Source: Clostridia bacterium (GTDB lineage Bacteria; Bacillota; Clostridia; Christensenellales; Aristaeellaceae). From it: a stretch of 64,000 nucleotides of DNA. The notes beneath the pieces were generated by a model. That model was not told the origin of the DNA and searched no databases. It was given only the letters and a program-made list of their open reading frames with translations. How positions within the stretch are numbered: the first letter of the stretch is position 1; every line of letters starts with the position of its first letter. Positions 7,633 through 16,459 of this stretch are shown here, in pieces. Both the position numbers and the translations under genes were made by a program. The stretch is from the NCBI GenBank assembly GCA_017549335.1, contig JAFYVB010000003.1, forward strand, positions 181,471-245,470. The letters are read 5' to 3'.

Positions 7633-8436
7633 ATGGCTTTTCTGTACGAAACGCATTTGCACACCATGGAAGGAAGCGCCTGCGGCAAGGTCAGCGGACG
7701 CGAATATGTGCGTTTTTATAAGGATTCGGGATACGACGGCATTTTTATTACCGACCACTTTTACTGGGGAAATTGCCGCCCCGATCGCGAGCTGAAATGG
7801 GAAGATTGGGTCAATCAGTACTGCCGCGGCTATGAAGCAGCCAAGGAAGAGGGCGACAAGATCGGCTTCAAGGTATTTTTCGGCTTGGAGGAGCGCTTTA
7901 ATAATCACGGCGCGGGCTATGACGACGAGTGGCTGATTTACGGCCTGAACAAGGAATTTTTGCTGGCTCATCCCGAAATGCGGGAATGGACGCGGGCCGA
8001 TTATCTCAAAAATGTCCATGCTGCCGGCGGCTGCTGCGTACAGGCGCACCCCTTCCGCAACCGCGATTATATGGGCGCCATCCGCGTGACGCTGGGGGTG
8101 GACGCCATCGAGGGCTATAACGCCAACAATACAGAGGATGCCAACCTGCGGGCGGAAATGTATGCAAAGAAGCATAATAAGCTGATGATCGCGGGAGGGG
8201 ACGTGCATTTCTGCGGCCATGTGCCGCCGGAGCGCATGGCGGGCGTGATTTTCGATACGCCCCTTGAATCGGAGCAGGACTTCGTTCGCGCCATCCTTGA
8301 GCGCAAGCCTTTCGCCATGAAAAAACCCGAAGGCTATCCCGATATGTCCATGGCGCTTCCGCCTTTCGGAAAGCCTGTGTATGTCTATGATAAGCAGGGG
8401 CAAATGAGCGATATGCCATCGGAGGAATTGTTCTAA
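7633..8436 (+). CDS. PHP-domain phosphoesterase
   Basis: 267 aa. The metal-binding histidines of the PHP fold are in YETHLHTMEGSA (residues 5-16), ITDHFYWGN (about 41), GLEERF (about 83), VQAHPFRN (about 137) and GGDVHFCGH (about 190). Such stand-alone PHP proteins are tri-metal phosphoesterases, for example histidinol phosphatases or nucleotide phosphatases. The exact substrate cannot be given. It has its own promoter and a good RBS (AGGAAGG), and sits between the symporter and the serine dehydratase operon. Confidence 0.85.
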   Translation: MAFLYETHLHTMEGSACGKVSGREYVRFYKDSGYDGIFITDHFYWGNCRPDRELKWEDWVNQYCRGYEAAKEEGDKIGFKVFFGLEERFNNHGAGYDDEWLIYGLNKEFLLAHPEMREWTRADYLKNVHAAGGCCVQAHPFRNRDYMGAIRVTLGVDAIEGYNANNTEDANLRAEMYAKKHNKLMIAGGDVHFCGHVPPERMAGVIFDTPLESEQDFVRAILERKPFAMKKPEGYPDMSMALPPFGKPVYVYDKQGQMSDMPSEELF

Positions 8437-8525
8437 AGTGGTATATAGGAATTAAATATACCGCATTTTCGAAGGAATAGTGGAAAGTATAAGACAATAA
8501 AACGTTTGTTTTCTATACGAAGTGG
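8437..8525 (+). promoter_or_regulatory. Possible operator/promoter region of the sda-nag operon
   Basis: The gap before sdaAB contains an inverted repeat GGTATAT (8440-8446) / ATATACC (8456-8462). It also has three AGTGG copies at 8437, 8479 and 8521, exactly 42 bp apart (four helical turns). A weak promoter (TATAAG at 8488-8493, poor -35) overlaps. Regulator unknown; short repeats can arise by chance. Confidence 0.3.
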
Positions 8526-8542
8526 TAAATGGAGGTTTTCTT

Positions 8543-9202
8543 GTGAATCTGTTTGATATTATCGGCCCTGTGATGATCGGCCCCTCCTCCTCCCATACGG
8601 CGGGCGCGGCACGCATTGGCCGGGTAACGAGGATGCTGCTGGGAGAAGAAGTAAAAAAAGCGGAGATCCTTTTTCACGGCTCCTTTGCGAAAACGTGGGA
8701 AGGCCACGGCGCAGACCGCGCGGTGATCGGCGGTCTGCTGGGGCTTGCCGTTGCGGACGAGAGAATGCGCATGAGCCGCGAGCTGGCGGCTGAAAAGGGC
8801 ATGGAATATACCATTGCGCCCACGAATTTGCGGGACGCCCATCCCAATACCGTGATCATCACGGCGACGGGTATGACCGGCAAGCAGGTCAAGGTGCAGG
8901 CGGCGTCGGTGGGCGGCGGCAGCATTTTCGTGCAGTATCTCAATGATATGGAAGTGGGCTTCTCGGGTGAGCGTACCACGCTGATCATTCAGCATCGGGA
9001 TACCCCCGGCGCCATTGCGCAGGTCAGCCAGATGCTGGCATGGGCGCAGATGAACATTGCCACCATGCGCGTGTTCCGTGAGGATAAGGGCGGCCGTGCC
9101 GTGATGGCCCTGGAACTGGACAGCGTGCCGGAGGACAAGCTGCTCATGTCCCTGCGCTCCATGGATGCCTTTGCAAACGTAACGCTTCTGACCAAGCTGT
9201 AA
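8543..9202 (+). CDS. sdaAB: L-serine dehydratase, beta subunit
   Basis: 219 aa from GTG 8543, chosen because GGAGG (8531-8535) is 7 bases upstream. The N-terminus NLFDIIGPVMIGPSSSHTAG is diagnostic of the SDH beta chain. The C-terminal 75 residues form an ACT domain (QHRDTPGAIAQVSQMLAWAQ) that senses L-serine. With SdaAA (12 bp downstream) it forms the oxygen-labile [4Fe-4S] enzyme that deaminates L-serine to pyruvate and ammonia in the cytoplasm. First gene of a tight five-gene operon. Confidence 0.95.
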   Translation: MNLFDIIGPVMIGPSSSHTAGAARIGRVTRMLLGEEVKKAEILFHGSFAKTWEGHGADRAVIGGLLGLAVADERMRMSRELAAEKGMEYTIAPTNLRDAHPNTVIITATGMTGKQVKVQAASVGGGSIFVQYLNDMEVGFSGERTTLIIQHRDTPGAIAQVSQMLAWAQMNIATMRVFREDKGGRAVMALELDSVPEDKLLMSLRSMDAFANVTLLTKL

Positions 9203-9214
9203 GGAGAAATCAAA

Positions 9215-10060
9215 ATGGATCATTCCGTAAAAAGTCTGCTGCAGGAATCGGACGGCAATATCGTAAAAGCCGCCCGCGACTGGCAGCTGCAAAATGACAT
9301 ACACGCAAAATCGGCGGAGGAACTGGACGCCTATATGCATGAAGTGCTGGGCGTCATGCGCGATTCCACCGTCAAGGGCATGCGCAGTGATCTGCGCTCG
9401 GTCAGCGGTCTGACGGGCGGCAATGCCTATAAGCTGATGACCGCCGTGGAAGCGGGAAAGACCGCCGGCGGCAGCCTGCTGGGACGGATCGCTGCCCGGG
9501 CGCTGGGCGTGGCGGAATACAATGCCGCCATGGGTCGTATCGTGGCGGCGCCCACCGCAGGCGCCTGCGGCATTCTGCCTGCGGTGCTCATTACCCTGCA
9601 GGAAGAATACGGATATACCGATGACCAACTGGTGGATGCGCTGTATGTGGCGGGCGCCTTCGGTCTGGTGATTGCCACCCGCGCCAGTATTTCGGGCGCG
9701 CAGGGCGGCTGTCAGGCGGAGTGCGGCAGCGCCGCCGCCATGGCTGCCGCGGCTATCGTATATTTGAAAGGCGGCAGCGCGGAGCAGTCGGCAGACGCCT
9801 GTTCCTTTGCGCTGATGAACCTGATGGGGCTGGTATGCGACCCTGTGAAGGGCTTGGTGGAGGTGCCCTGCGTGTTCCGCAATGTGGGCGCCATCTCCGT
9901 TGCGCTGACGGCGGCTGATATGGCGCTTTCCGGCATCGTATGTCCCATTCCCTGTGATGAAGTGATCGACGCTATGCGTCAGGTGGGCGACGCCATGCCT
10001 TCTTCGCTGCGCGAAACGGGCGAAGGCGGCTGCGCGGGCTGCCCCTCCATGTGCAGATAA
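9215..10060 (+). CDS. sdaAA: L-serine dehydratase, iron-sulfur alpha subunit
   Basis: 281 aa. Conserved cluster and active-site motifs are AAPTAGACGILPAV (about residue 110), GAQGGCQAECGSAAA (about 160), CDPVKGLVEVPCVFRN (about 208) and the C-terminal CAGCPSMCR tail, which inserts into the active site. It catalyses the [4Fe-4S]-dependent dehydration of L-serine with SdaAB. RBS AGGAG 8 bases before ATG 9215. Confidence 0.95.
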   Translation: MDHSVKSLLQESDGNIVKAARDWQLQNDIHAKSAEELDAYMHEVLGVMRDSTVKGMRSDLRSVSGLTGGNAYKLMTAVEAGKTAGGSLLGRIAARALGVAEYNAAMGRIVAAPTAGACGILPAVLITLQEEYGYTDDQLVDALYVAGAFGLVIATRASISGAQGGCQAECGSAAAMAAAAIVYLKGGSAEQSADACSFALMNLMGLVCDPVKGLVEVPCVFRNVGAISVALTAADMALSGIVCPIPCDEVIDAMRQVGDAMPSSLRETGEGGCAGCPSMCR

Positions 10061-10072
10061 GGAGAAATGCAA

Positions 10073-11206
10073 ATGAAAGCGATTGTAAACGGTAAATTGC
10101 TGCTGAAGGATGGCATGGTCGAGGGTAAGGCGATCCTCTTTGATGAAAAAATCGCAAAGATCGTGGATGAAAAAGACGTGCAGGCCGATGAGATCATCGA
10201 CGCTGAGGGACTGTATGTTTCCCCCGGTTTCGTTGACGTGCATATCCATGGATATCTGGGCGAGGACGCCTCCGACGGCAGCGCCGAAGGCCTTCGCAAG
10301 ATGGCCGAAGGCATTCTGAAAAACGGCGTTACTTCCTTCCTTCCCACCACCATGACGGTGGCATGGGACGAATTGGAGCGTGCTTTCGAGGTCATCCGCA
10401 CGCTGATGCCCGAAAGCAAAACCTGGCAGGGAGCGCAGATCCTGGGCTGTCATGCCGAAGGCCCCTTCATCAATCCCGCCAAGAAGGGCGCGCAGCCCGA
10501 AGACGCCATTCTGCCCCCCGATGCGGACAGAATGCTGGCCCATAAGGATGTGATCCGTATGGCGACCTTTGCGCCCGAAATGCCCGGCGGCATTGAATTT
10601 GCCAAAAAGATCCGCAGCGAAAGCGATATTGTGCTGTCTGTGGGTCATACCAATGCCAACTATGAAGAAACCATGGCTGCTTTTGAGGCGGGCGCCAACC
10701 ATGCTACCCATACCTTTAATGCCATGAGCGCCCTTTCTCACCGCAGCCCCGGTACCGTGGGCGCGGCACTGTGCTGCTGCCATGCCTATTGCGAGCTGAT
10801 CGCCGATACCTTCCATGTGCATCCCGGCCTTTATAAGATGCTGCACAAGGTCAAGGGTGACAAGCTGGTCATCATCACCGACTGCACCCGCGCCGGCGGT
10901 CTGGCTGACGGTGAATACACGCTGGGCGGTCAGCCCATTTTCGTCAAGGGCATCGAATGCCGCCTGCAGGACGGCACCATTGCCGGCAGCGTACTGAAGA
11001 TGAACGATGCTGTGCGCAATTACCGGGATCACGCCCATGTTCCTTTCCATGAGGCTGTGAACTGCGCTTCGCTGTATGCCGCCCGTTCTGTGGGCATGGG
11101 CGACAGCAAGGGCTCGCTGGAGGCGGGCAAGGATGCCGATATTGTGCTGCTGGACGAAGAATGCCGCGTACACGGCGTATTTGCAGGCGGCGTGCGCAAG
11201 GCATAA
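10073..11206 (+). CDS. nagA: N-acetylglucosamine-6-phosphate deacetylase
   Basis: 377 aa. ATG 10073 is preferred to ATG 10067 because the RBS (GGAG, 10061-10064) is 8 bases away from the former and only 2 from the latter. Metal and active-site motifs are DVHIHGYLGEDASDG (about residue 54), HAEGPFINPAKKGAQ (about 127), GHTNANYE (about 189), NHATHTFNAMSA (about 209) and TDCTRAGGLADGEY (about 268). It removes acetate from GlcNAc-6-P to give GlcN-6-P in amino-sugar and peptidoglycan recycling. No nagB is in view. It is followed by a GH123-like protein and an S66 peptidase, fitting muropeptide or mucin-type amino-sugar use. Confidence 0.95.
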   Translation: MKAIVNGKLLLKDGMVEGKAILFDEKIAKIVDEKDVQADEIIDAEGLYVSPGFVDVHIHGYLGEDASDGSAEGLRKMAEGILKNGVTSFLPTTMTVAWDELERAFEVIRTLMPESKTWQGAQILGCHAEGPFINPAKKGAQPEDAILPPDADRMLAHKDVIRMATFAPEMPGGIEFAKKIRSESDIVLSVGHTNANYEETMAAFEAGANHATHTFNAMSALSHRSPGTVGAALCCCHAYCELIADTFHVHPGLYKMLHKVKGDKLVIITDCTRAGGLADGEYTLGGQPIFVKGIECRLQDGTIAGSVLKMNDAVRNYRDHAHVPFHEAVNCASLYAARSVGMGDSKGSLEAGKDADIVLLDEECRVHGVFAGGVRKA

Positions 11207-11226
11207 ATCCCGGAGGAGGGGCTTGA

Positions 11227-12885
11227 ATGCAAGTCAGGGTCATTTCCCCGCTGGAAAAAGTGTTTGCCGACGAAAATCTGCAGGCGCGTCAGGTCACAGC
11301 GTTTTCGGGCTTTCAGAATGAGTGTATTTCCTTTCAGCTGGCTGTCTGCGGGGATGAAAGCACGCATACGATGCCGCTTTCGCTGCGGGCGGAAAGCACG
11401 CTTGCGGAGCATATCCGCATCCGTTCGGTACGCAGCGTGCCCGTGCGGCTGGCTGCGCCTGTGAATGCCGATGACAATTATCTACGCAAAACGCCGGGGC
11501 TGTATCCCGACCTTTTAAGGGATATTATTCCCGATGATCCCTCGGGGGATCTGTTCGGCTATGCGGGTCAGTGGCAGTGCTTCTGGATCGACGTGGAGCC
11601 GGAGGGCTTTGCCGCGGGGGAATATCCCGTTCATCTGACCGTTTACAATAAACTCACAGGTGCGGAATTGGCCAAGGCTTCGGCGCAGATCACCGTTTTG
11701 CCGGGGATGCTTCCTAAGCAGAGCCTCAAACGCACCAGCTGGTTCCACAGCGATTGTCTGGCGCAGTATTATGGGGTGGAAGTTTTCTCCGAAGAATACT
11801 GGCGCATTGTGGAGAACTTCGTTTCCTGCGCCGCCAAGCGGGGATACAATATGCTGCTCACGCCCTTGTTTACGCCGCCGCTTGATACGCAGGTGGGGGG
11901 CGAGCGGCTGACGGTGCAGCTGGTTGACGTCACCGTGCGAAGCGGAGAATATGCCTTTGGCTTTGAAAAATTCCGCCGCTGGGTTCGTTTGGCGCAGCGC
12001 TGCGGGATGGAATATTTTGAAATGTCCCACCTCTTTACCCAGTGGGGCGCCAAGCATGCACCCAAGATCATGGCGGAGGCTGACGGCGTTTGCAAGCGCA
12101 TCTTCGGCTGGGAAACGGAAGCGACAAGTGAAGCATACGCCCGCTTTTTGCGCTGCTTCCTGCCCCGGCTGATGGAAGAAATAAAAGGGCTTGGCATCAA
12201 GGAAAAAACGTATTTCCATATTTCGGACGAGCCCCGTGCCGAAATGATGGATGATTACCGGGCGGCCCGAGCGCTGGTAGCGCCCTATGTAGAGGATTGC
12301 GTCATTATGGACGCGCTGTCGGATTATGCGTTTTATGCATCCGGCGCCGTGACCCATCCCATTCCCGCCATCAATCACATGGATCCCTTCCTTGAAAACA
12401 AGGTGCCCGATCTGTGGACGTATTATTGCGTCAGCCAGTACAAAGACGTGACGAATCTGTTCATCGCCATGCCCTCGCCGCGCACGCGTATGCTGGGTGT
12501 ACAGCTGTACAAATACGATCTGGCGGGCTTCCTGCAGTGGGGCTTCAACTTCTACAATTCCTTCTGGTCCACCCATTCCATCGATCCCTATCACACCACC
12601 GATGCCGACGGGCGTTTCCCTGCGGGCGATCCCTTGCAGGTGTATCCGGGCAGAGGGGGCATGCCGGAGGAATCGGTCAGGCTTATGGTGCTTCATCAGG
12701 CGATGCAGGATCTGCGCGCCCTCCGGTGGCTGGAAAGCCTTATCGGCAGAGAGAAAACCCTGAATATCCTGCAGGAGTGCGCAAAGGGCGAGCTGACGCT
12801 GACGGCCTATCCCAAAGAGGGAGAGTTCTTTGAACGCCTGCGGGGCAGGATCAATGCGGAAATTATTGCGAAAACACAAATGTAA
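11227..12885 (+). CDS. DUF4091 / GH123-like glycoside hydrolase
   Basis: 552 aa. An N-terminal beta-rich region (FSGFQNECISFQLAV; QWQCFWIDVEPEG) is followed by a TIM-barrel-like catalytic part with YFHISDEPRAEMMDDYRAAR (about residues 330-350). The adjacent D-E pair there matches the catalytic pair of GH123 beta-N-acetylgalactosaminidases, and LQWGFNFYNSFW is typical of the DUF4091 C-terminus. No signal peptide, so it would act on imported glycosides or glycan fragments. Located directly after nagA (RBS GGAGGAGG), consistent with amino-sugar release. Specificity is inferred from the fold only. Confidence 0.75.
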   Translation: MQVRVISPLEKVFADENLQARQVTAFSGFQNECISFQLAVCGDESTHTMPLSLRAESTLAEHIRIRSVRSVPVRLAAPVNADDNYLRKTPGLYPDLLRDIIPDDPSGDLFGYAGQWQCFWIDVEPEGFAAGEYPVHLTVYNKLTGAELAKASAQITVLPGMLPKQSLKRTSWFHSDCLAQYYGVEVFSEEYWRIVENFVSCAAKRGYNMLLTPLFTPPLDTQVGGERLTVQLVDVTVRSGEYAFGFEKFRRWVRLAQRCGMEYFEMSHLFTQWGAKHAPKIMAEADGVCKRIFGWETEATSEAYARFLRCFLPRLMEEIKGLGIKEKTYFHISDEPRAEMMDDYRAARALVAPYVEDCVIMDALSDYAFYASGAVTHPIPAINHMDPFLENKVPDLWTYYCVSQYKDVTNLFIAMPSPRTRMLGVQLYKYDLAGFLQWGFNFYNSFWSTHSIDPYHTTDADGRFPAGDPLQVYPGRGGMPEESVRLMVLHQAMQDLRALRWLESLIGREKTLNILQECAKGELTLTAYPKEGEFFERLRGRINAEIIAKTQM

Positions 12886-12900
12886 AAAGGAGAAATCAGT

Positions 12901-13788
12901 ATGCTGGCTCCCAATCTGAAAAAAGGCGCTGTGATCGGCCTGTGCAGCCCCAGCAGCAAGATCAGCCCCGAAAGCGTGGAAAAGATTGCTCGCGGTATGC
13001 AGCGCATGGGCTTTTCCGTGGTGGCGGCGGATAATATTTGTAAGCTGACCGACGGCTATCTGCCCTCCGTGCAGGAGCGTGCGGATGATCTCAATCAGCT
13101 GATTCATGACGATAAGGTTGATTTGATTTTTTTCAGCGGCGGCGAAGCAGGCCCCGAGCTTTTGCCTTACATTGATTACGAGTATTTCAAAAACCATCCC
13201 AAGGCCATGCTCAGCTACAGCGACAGCACCACCATCCTCAACGCTGTATGGTCGCAAACGGGGGTCACCACCTATTACGGTCAGACGCCCAAGCTTTTCT
13301 GCGATCTGCGCCAGTACGATTGGGAGCATTTCTGTGCACACCTGATGGAAGGCCCTGCCAAGGCGCATTTTGCCAATACCACCTGGCATGTGCAGCATGA
13401 AGGTACGGCAAGCGGCATTCTGGTGGGCGGCTACAGCCGCAATTTCGCCATGCTGCAGGGCGGCAAGTATTTCAAGTACGATCCAAGCGAAAAGTATCTG
13501 CTGTTCCTGGAGGATCACGAAAGCTTCGGCGATCCCTCCTACGTGAGCGCCATGATCAGCCACATCGAGCAGAGCGATTTTATCAACTGCGTTTCCGGAC
13601 TGATTTTCGGGCACTATTCAAAAGAACTCAATGAACACCTTCTCGCCCGCCTTTCCCGTTTCGGTCAGAAGTATAACGTGCCCGTGGTCTATTGCGATGA
13701 CTTTGGTCACGGCGTCAATCACGCCATCCTGCCCATCGGCCGCAGAGCTGCGCTGGATACGGAAAAGTGCACGCTGGTGTACGAATAA
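12901..13788 (+). CDS. S66 family LD-carboxypeptidase (LdcA/MccF-like)
   Basis: 295 aa. The nucleophile is in MLSYSDSTTILNA (Ser about residue 103). The Glu and His of the S66 triad are in LFLEDHESFG (about 202) and DFGHGVNHAILPIG (about 270). S66 enzymes trim the terminal D-Ala of recycled muropeptides or cleave MccC7-type peptidyl-nucleotides. Here the position after nagA and GH123 favours muropeptide recycling. Last gene of the operon (15 bp after GH123), followed by a strong terminator. A second, more diverged S66 member lies at 60240. Confidence 0.85.
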   Translation: MLAPNLKKGAVIGLCSPSSKISPESVEKIARGMQRMGFSVVAADNICKLTDGYLPSVQERADDLNQLIHDDKVDLIFFSGGEAGPELLPYIDYEYFKNHPKAMLSYSDSTTILNAVWSQTGVTTYYGQTPKLFCDLRQYDWEHFCAHLMEGPAKAHFANTTWHVQHEGTASGILVGGYSRNFAMLQGGKYFKYDPSEKYLLFLEDHESFGDPSYVSAMISHIEQSDFINCVSGLIFGHYSKELNEHLLARLSRFGQKYNVPVVYCDDFGHGVNHAILPIGRRAALDTEKCTLVYE

Positions 13789-13804
13789 CCCAAGGGTTTT
13801 ACGC

Positions 13805-13839
13805 AAAAAAGAGAGAACGCATTGCGTTCTCTCTTTTTG
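13805..13839. terminator. Bidirectional terminator between the S66 peptidase and mscS genes
   Basis: GAGAGAACGCA / TGCGTTCTCTC arms (13811-13833) with A6 before and T5 after. It serves the plus operon and, on the other strand, the mscS gene ending at 13848. Confidence 0.9.
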
Positions 13840-13847
13840 CATACAGC

Positions 13848-14681
13848 TCAGGGCTTGATATCCTCCCGGCGCATTCTGTCAAACATCCGCGTGCGCAGCG
13901 TGCGCTCCAGCATCCAGCTTTCGTCGGCGTCGCAGGGAGCTTCCACACGCAGTGTCAGGCAGCGGGCGTCATTGGCAATGCTGCACAGCACCTGCGGCTC
14001 GGTCTCCAGCTTGAGATCTTTTTGGATCAGGCGGCATTCGTCCTGCAGGATTTCGGTGACGCGGGCGATGTCCTGCCCGTGGGCGACGGTGACGTTTACC
14101 TGCGCCACGTGGGTGCCGTGAGAGCGGCAGATTACCGTGCGGATATCGCCGTTGGGGATGGCATACAGGCTGCCGTCGGTGCCGCGCAGAAGCGTGGTGC
14201 GCAGGGTGATGTCCTCCACCTGACCGGTTTGGCCGGCTACGGTAACGATATCGCCCACATTGATGTTGCCTTCCAGCCAGATGAACATACCGCTGATGAT
14301 ATCCTTTACCAGCGTCTGCGCGCCAAAGCCGATGGCTACCGAGCCGATACCGGCCACAGCCAGAATGTTGGTCAGATCAACGCCGAAAATGCCAAGCACC
14401 ACCAAAGCGATGAAGAAATACATCAGGTAGCCTGCTACCGAGCTGAGCAGCGAAAGCAGGGTATCGCGCTGTTTTTCCTGACGGACGGTCAGGTTGGTTT
14501 CGCGCATCATGCGTTTTTTCAGCAGCTTGCGAACCAGCCTGAGCAGCAGGACGCCCAGTACGATCACAACGCCCGCAAGGAGCAGCTGCAGCAGAAGACG
14601 GGGGAGATGCTGATAAAAAGACTGCAGTTTGTCGGCGGCGTGAGCCAGCTCCGTTTCTACAGTGGGAACGATCTCGGCCAT
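13848..14681 (-). CDS. Small-conductance mechanosensitive ion channel (MscS family)
   Basis: 277 aa. An N-terminal transmembrane helix (about residues 28-48) is followed by a second (about 75-95) and the pore helix region NILAVAGIGSVAIGFGAQ with VKDIISGMFIWLEGNINVGD (about residues 105-145), the most conserved part of MscS. A beta domain follows (GTDGSLYAIPNGDI). It releases solutes on hypo-osmotic shock from the cytoplasmic membrane. Starts at ATG 14681 (GGAGG 7 bases upstream). Confidence 0.95.
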   Translation of the reverse strand: MAEIVPTVETELAHAADKLQSFYQHLPRLLLQLLLAGVVIVLGVLLLRLVRKLLKKRMMRETNLTVRQEKQRDTLLSLLSSVAGYLMYFFIALVVLGIFGVDLTNILAVAGIGSVAIGFGAQTLVKDIISGMFIWLEGNINVGDIVTVAGQTGQVEDITLRTTLLRGTDGSLYAIPNGDIRTVICRSHGTHVAQVNVTVAHGQDIARVTEILQDECRLIQKDLKLETEPQVLCSIANDARCLTLRVEAPCDADESWMLERTLRTRMFDRMRREDIKP

Positions 14682-14700
14682 AAATGAACCTCCTTTGTAG

Positions 14701-14738
14701 GAAAAACCCGGTCTGCAGGGATGCAGCCGGGTGATTTT
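14701..14738 (-). terminator. Terminator after the DivIVA gene
   Basis: Minus strand hairpin CACCCGGCTGCA / TGCAGACCGGGT followed by TTTTTC, immediately after the divIVA stop. Confidence 0.7.
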
Positions 14739-15218
14739 TTACAGGGTGGTCAGCTTGTCCAGCATTTCGCGCTGCTGCTGCATCAGGTCAAGCAGCTGAT
14801 TGCGGTAACGGATGGTCTGGGCACGCAGTTCATCAACCTGCTGCTGCAGCGCGTCACGCTGACCTTCCAGCTTCTGGCTGTCCGCGTCGATCACCTGCGC
14901 CTTGGCTTCGGCGATGATGCGGTCGGCTTCGCGCTGGGCGTCTTCGATGGTTTCGTCATACAGACGCTGGGCGCGTTCCAGCATTTTCTTGGCGCTGGCA
15001 TGATCGTCAGCAGGCTGAGGACGATTGACCATGGGCGCGGCATAGGTCTGCGCACGGGTCGCCTGTGCCAGACGTGCCTGCAGATTGGCGATTTCATCCT
15101 GAAGAAGAACCATTTCATCGCAGATCTCGTCCAGGAACTCGTCTACCTCAACGGGGTCGTAGCCGCGGACTTTGGTTTTGAATTCCTTTTCTTCGATCAT
15201 GGCAACGGTGATGGACAT
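14739..15218 (-). CDS. DivIVA domain protein
   Basis: 159 aa. The N-terminal FKTKVRGYDPVEVDEFLDEI lipid/curvature-binding motif is diagnostic; the rest is coiled coil with heptads (DEIANLQARLAQ; KMLERAQRLYDETIEDAQRE). It marks negative membrane curvature at septa and poles and recruits division or envelope proteins. It follows the SepF gene by 50 bp, as in the conserved sepF-divIVA neighbourhood of Bacillota. Confidence 0.9.
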   Translation of the reverse strand: MSITVAMIEEKEFKTKVRGYDPVEVDEFLDEICDEMVLLQDEIANLQARLAQATRAQTYAAPMVNRPQPADDHASAKKMLERAQRLYDETIEDAQREADRIIAEAKAQVIDADSQKLEGQRDALQQQVDELRAQTIRYRNQLLDLMQQQREMLDKLTTL

Positions 15219-15268
15219 ACGGGTGATCTCCTTTCGTGTGGGCGCGCCGTGGGGGCTGCCGCGATATA

Positions 15269-16300
15269 TCAGATGGCGTTGTATTCGGCGTCGGGGGCGT
15301 CGGGAGCATAACCGGCGGCAGGTTCCTGCGTGGTGTAGGCAGGAGCGTTCATCTGCTGGGGCTGGTTATATCCCTGCGGGGGAGCGTAGGGCGAGGGCTG
15401 CGCCTGGTAGGGAGCAGCTGCCTGATAGGGAGTGCGGAAGCCCTGGGGCGCCGCGGGACGCTGCTGACGCTGGGGCGCACGGGACTGGCTGTTCATCTGC
15501 GTGGTGGCCTGATCGGTATACACCGTCATGCCGGCAGGCGCCAGAAGATATACGCCCACGCGGGCGGAAAGACGCGTCATGGTGCAGCCCAGGGAGAAGC
15601 ACGCGCCGTTGAGGGTATCCACATAACGGCGAACTTCAGCCTGATCGGCAATATTATCCATCACTGCGATCACGCAGTCGTTGCTGCGCAGCATACCGAT
15701 GGCGTTGCGGCAATCGCCGATGCCGCGCACGTTGATCACGCAGGCATTGGGCGTTTTGGCAATCTGCTGGGACTGCTGGGGAGCGCCGGGGAAAGGAACG
15801 ACGGTGCCGGCGGGATCGGGCTGCTGAACAGGCTGAGGCTGCTGGGGATAGCCCTGCTGCGGCATCTGCATCTGCTGCTGATGCTGCGCCGAACGGCGGT
15901 TGCGGGGCGCCACAAATTCATTGGGATTCTGCTGGGGCTGGGGCGGACGGTAGCCCTGCTGGAAGAAGGGCTGGGCATTTTGCTGCTGGGGCTGCTGAAC
16001 AGGCTGAGGCTGCTGGGGATAGCCCTGCTGCGGCATCTGTCCGTAAGGCGCCTGCTGATAAGCGGGCTGCTGGTAAGCAGGCTGCTGATAGGCATTCTGC
16101 TGGGGCTGCTGGTAGGCAGGCTGCTGATAGCTCTGCTGGGGATAGGCGTTCTCTGCCTGCGGGGGGACGGGCGCTTCGGCGTGGGGCGCGGGGGCTTCTT
16201 CGCGGGCGGTCTGCGGCTCATAATCGCGGGGACCGTGGAAGAAAGAATTATCGGCGCCGAAAAAGCGCTTGGCGCTCTGCACGATATCCTGGAAAGCCAT
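15269..16300 (-). CDS. sepF: SepF-domain cell-division protein with long P/Q-rich linker
   Basis: 343 aa from ATG 16300 (GGAGG 5 bases upstream); about twice the usual SepF length of 150. Residues 1-22 (MAFQDIVQSAKRFFGADNSF) form a membrane-binding amphipathic helix. Then come about 160 residues rich in Q, P, Y and A with repeats such as AYQQP and GYPQQPQPVQQP. The SepF core follows (ACVINVRGIGDCRNAIGMLR; LNGACFSLGC; GVYLLAPAGMTVY), then a second Q/P-rich tail. It tethers FtsZ filaments to the membrane at the septum. The linker probably works as a flexible spacer; a similar P/Q-rich tail on the next gene is notable. Confidence 0.85.
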   Translation of the reverse strand: MAFQDIVQSAKRFFGADNSFFHGPRDYEPQTAREEAPAPHAEAPVPPQAENAYPQQSYQQPAYQQPQQNAYQQPAYQQPAYQQAPYGQMPQQGYPQQPQPVQQPQQQNAQPFFQQGYRPPQPQQNPNEFVAPRNRRSAQHQQQMQMPQQGYPQQPQPVQQPDPAGTVVPFPGAPQQSQQIAKTPNACVINVRGIGDCRNAIGMLRSNDCVIAVMDNIADQAEVRRYVDTLNGACFSLGCTMTRLSARVGVYLLAPAGMTVYTDQATTQMNSQSRAPQRQQRPAAPQGFRTPYQAAAPYQAQPSPYAPPQGYNQPQQMNAPAYTTQEPAAGYAPDAPDAEYNAI

Positions 16301-16388
16301 GTAATCCTCCTGTGCGGGTGTAAAGGCCGTAAGGCCGTACGGATAAAAGGAAAGGGCGTACAGAAAAACAATTCTGTCCGTAACCTTC

Positions 16389-16417
16389 ATTATATACCGA
16401 AAGCGGCTGTTTTGCAA
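16389..16417 (-). promoter_or_regulatory. Promoter of sepF
   Basis: Minus strand TTGCAA (16417-16412), 17-bp spacer, perfect TATAAT (16394-16389). The 5' leader is about 80 bases. Confidence 0.75.
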
Positions 16418-16459
16418 CCTTTTCGGTGCCGGAAGGTGTAAAAATGAAGCGCGGCGGGA

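Noticed and set aside
8513-11173. 886-aa open frame on the minus strand
   Set aside because: Mirror frame of sdaAB-sdaAA-nagA, His/Gly/Ala-rich with no domain; high-GC codon bias creates such shadows. Similar cases at 11515-13614, 20307-22817, 25401-27506 and 33139-35040.
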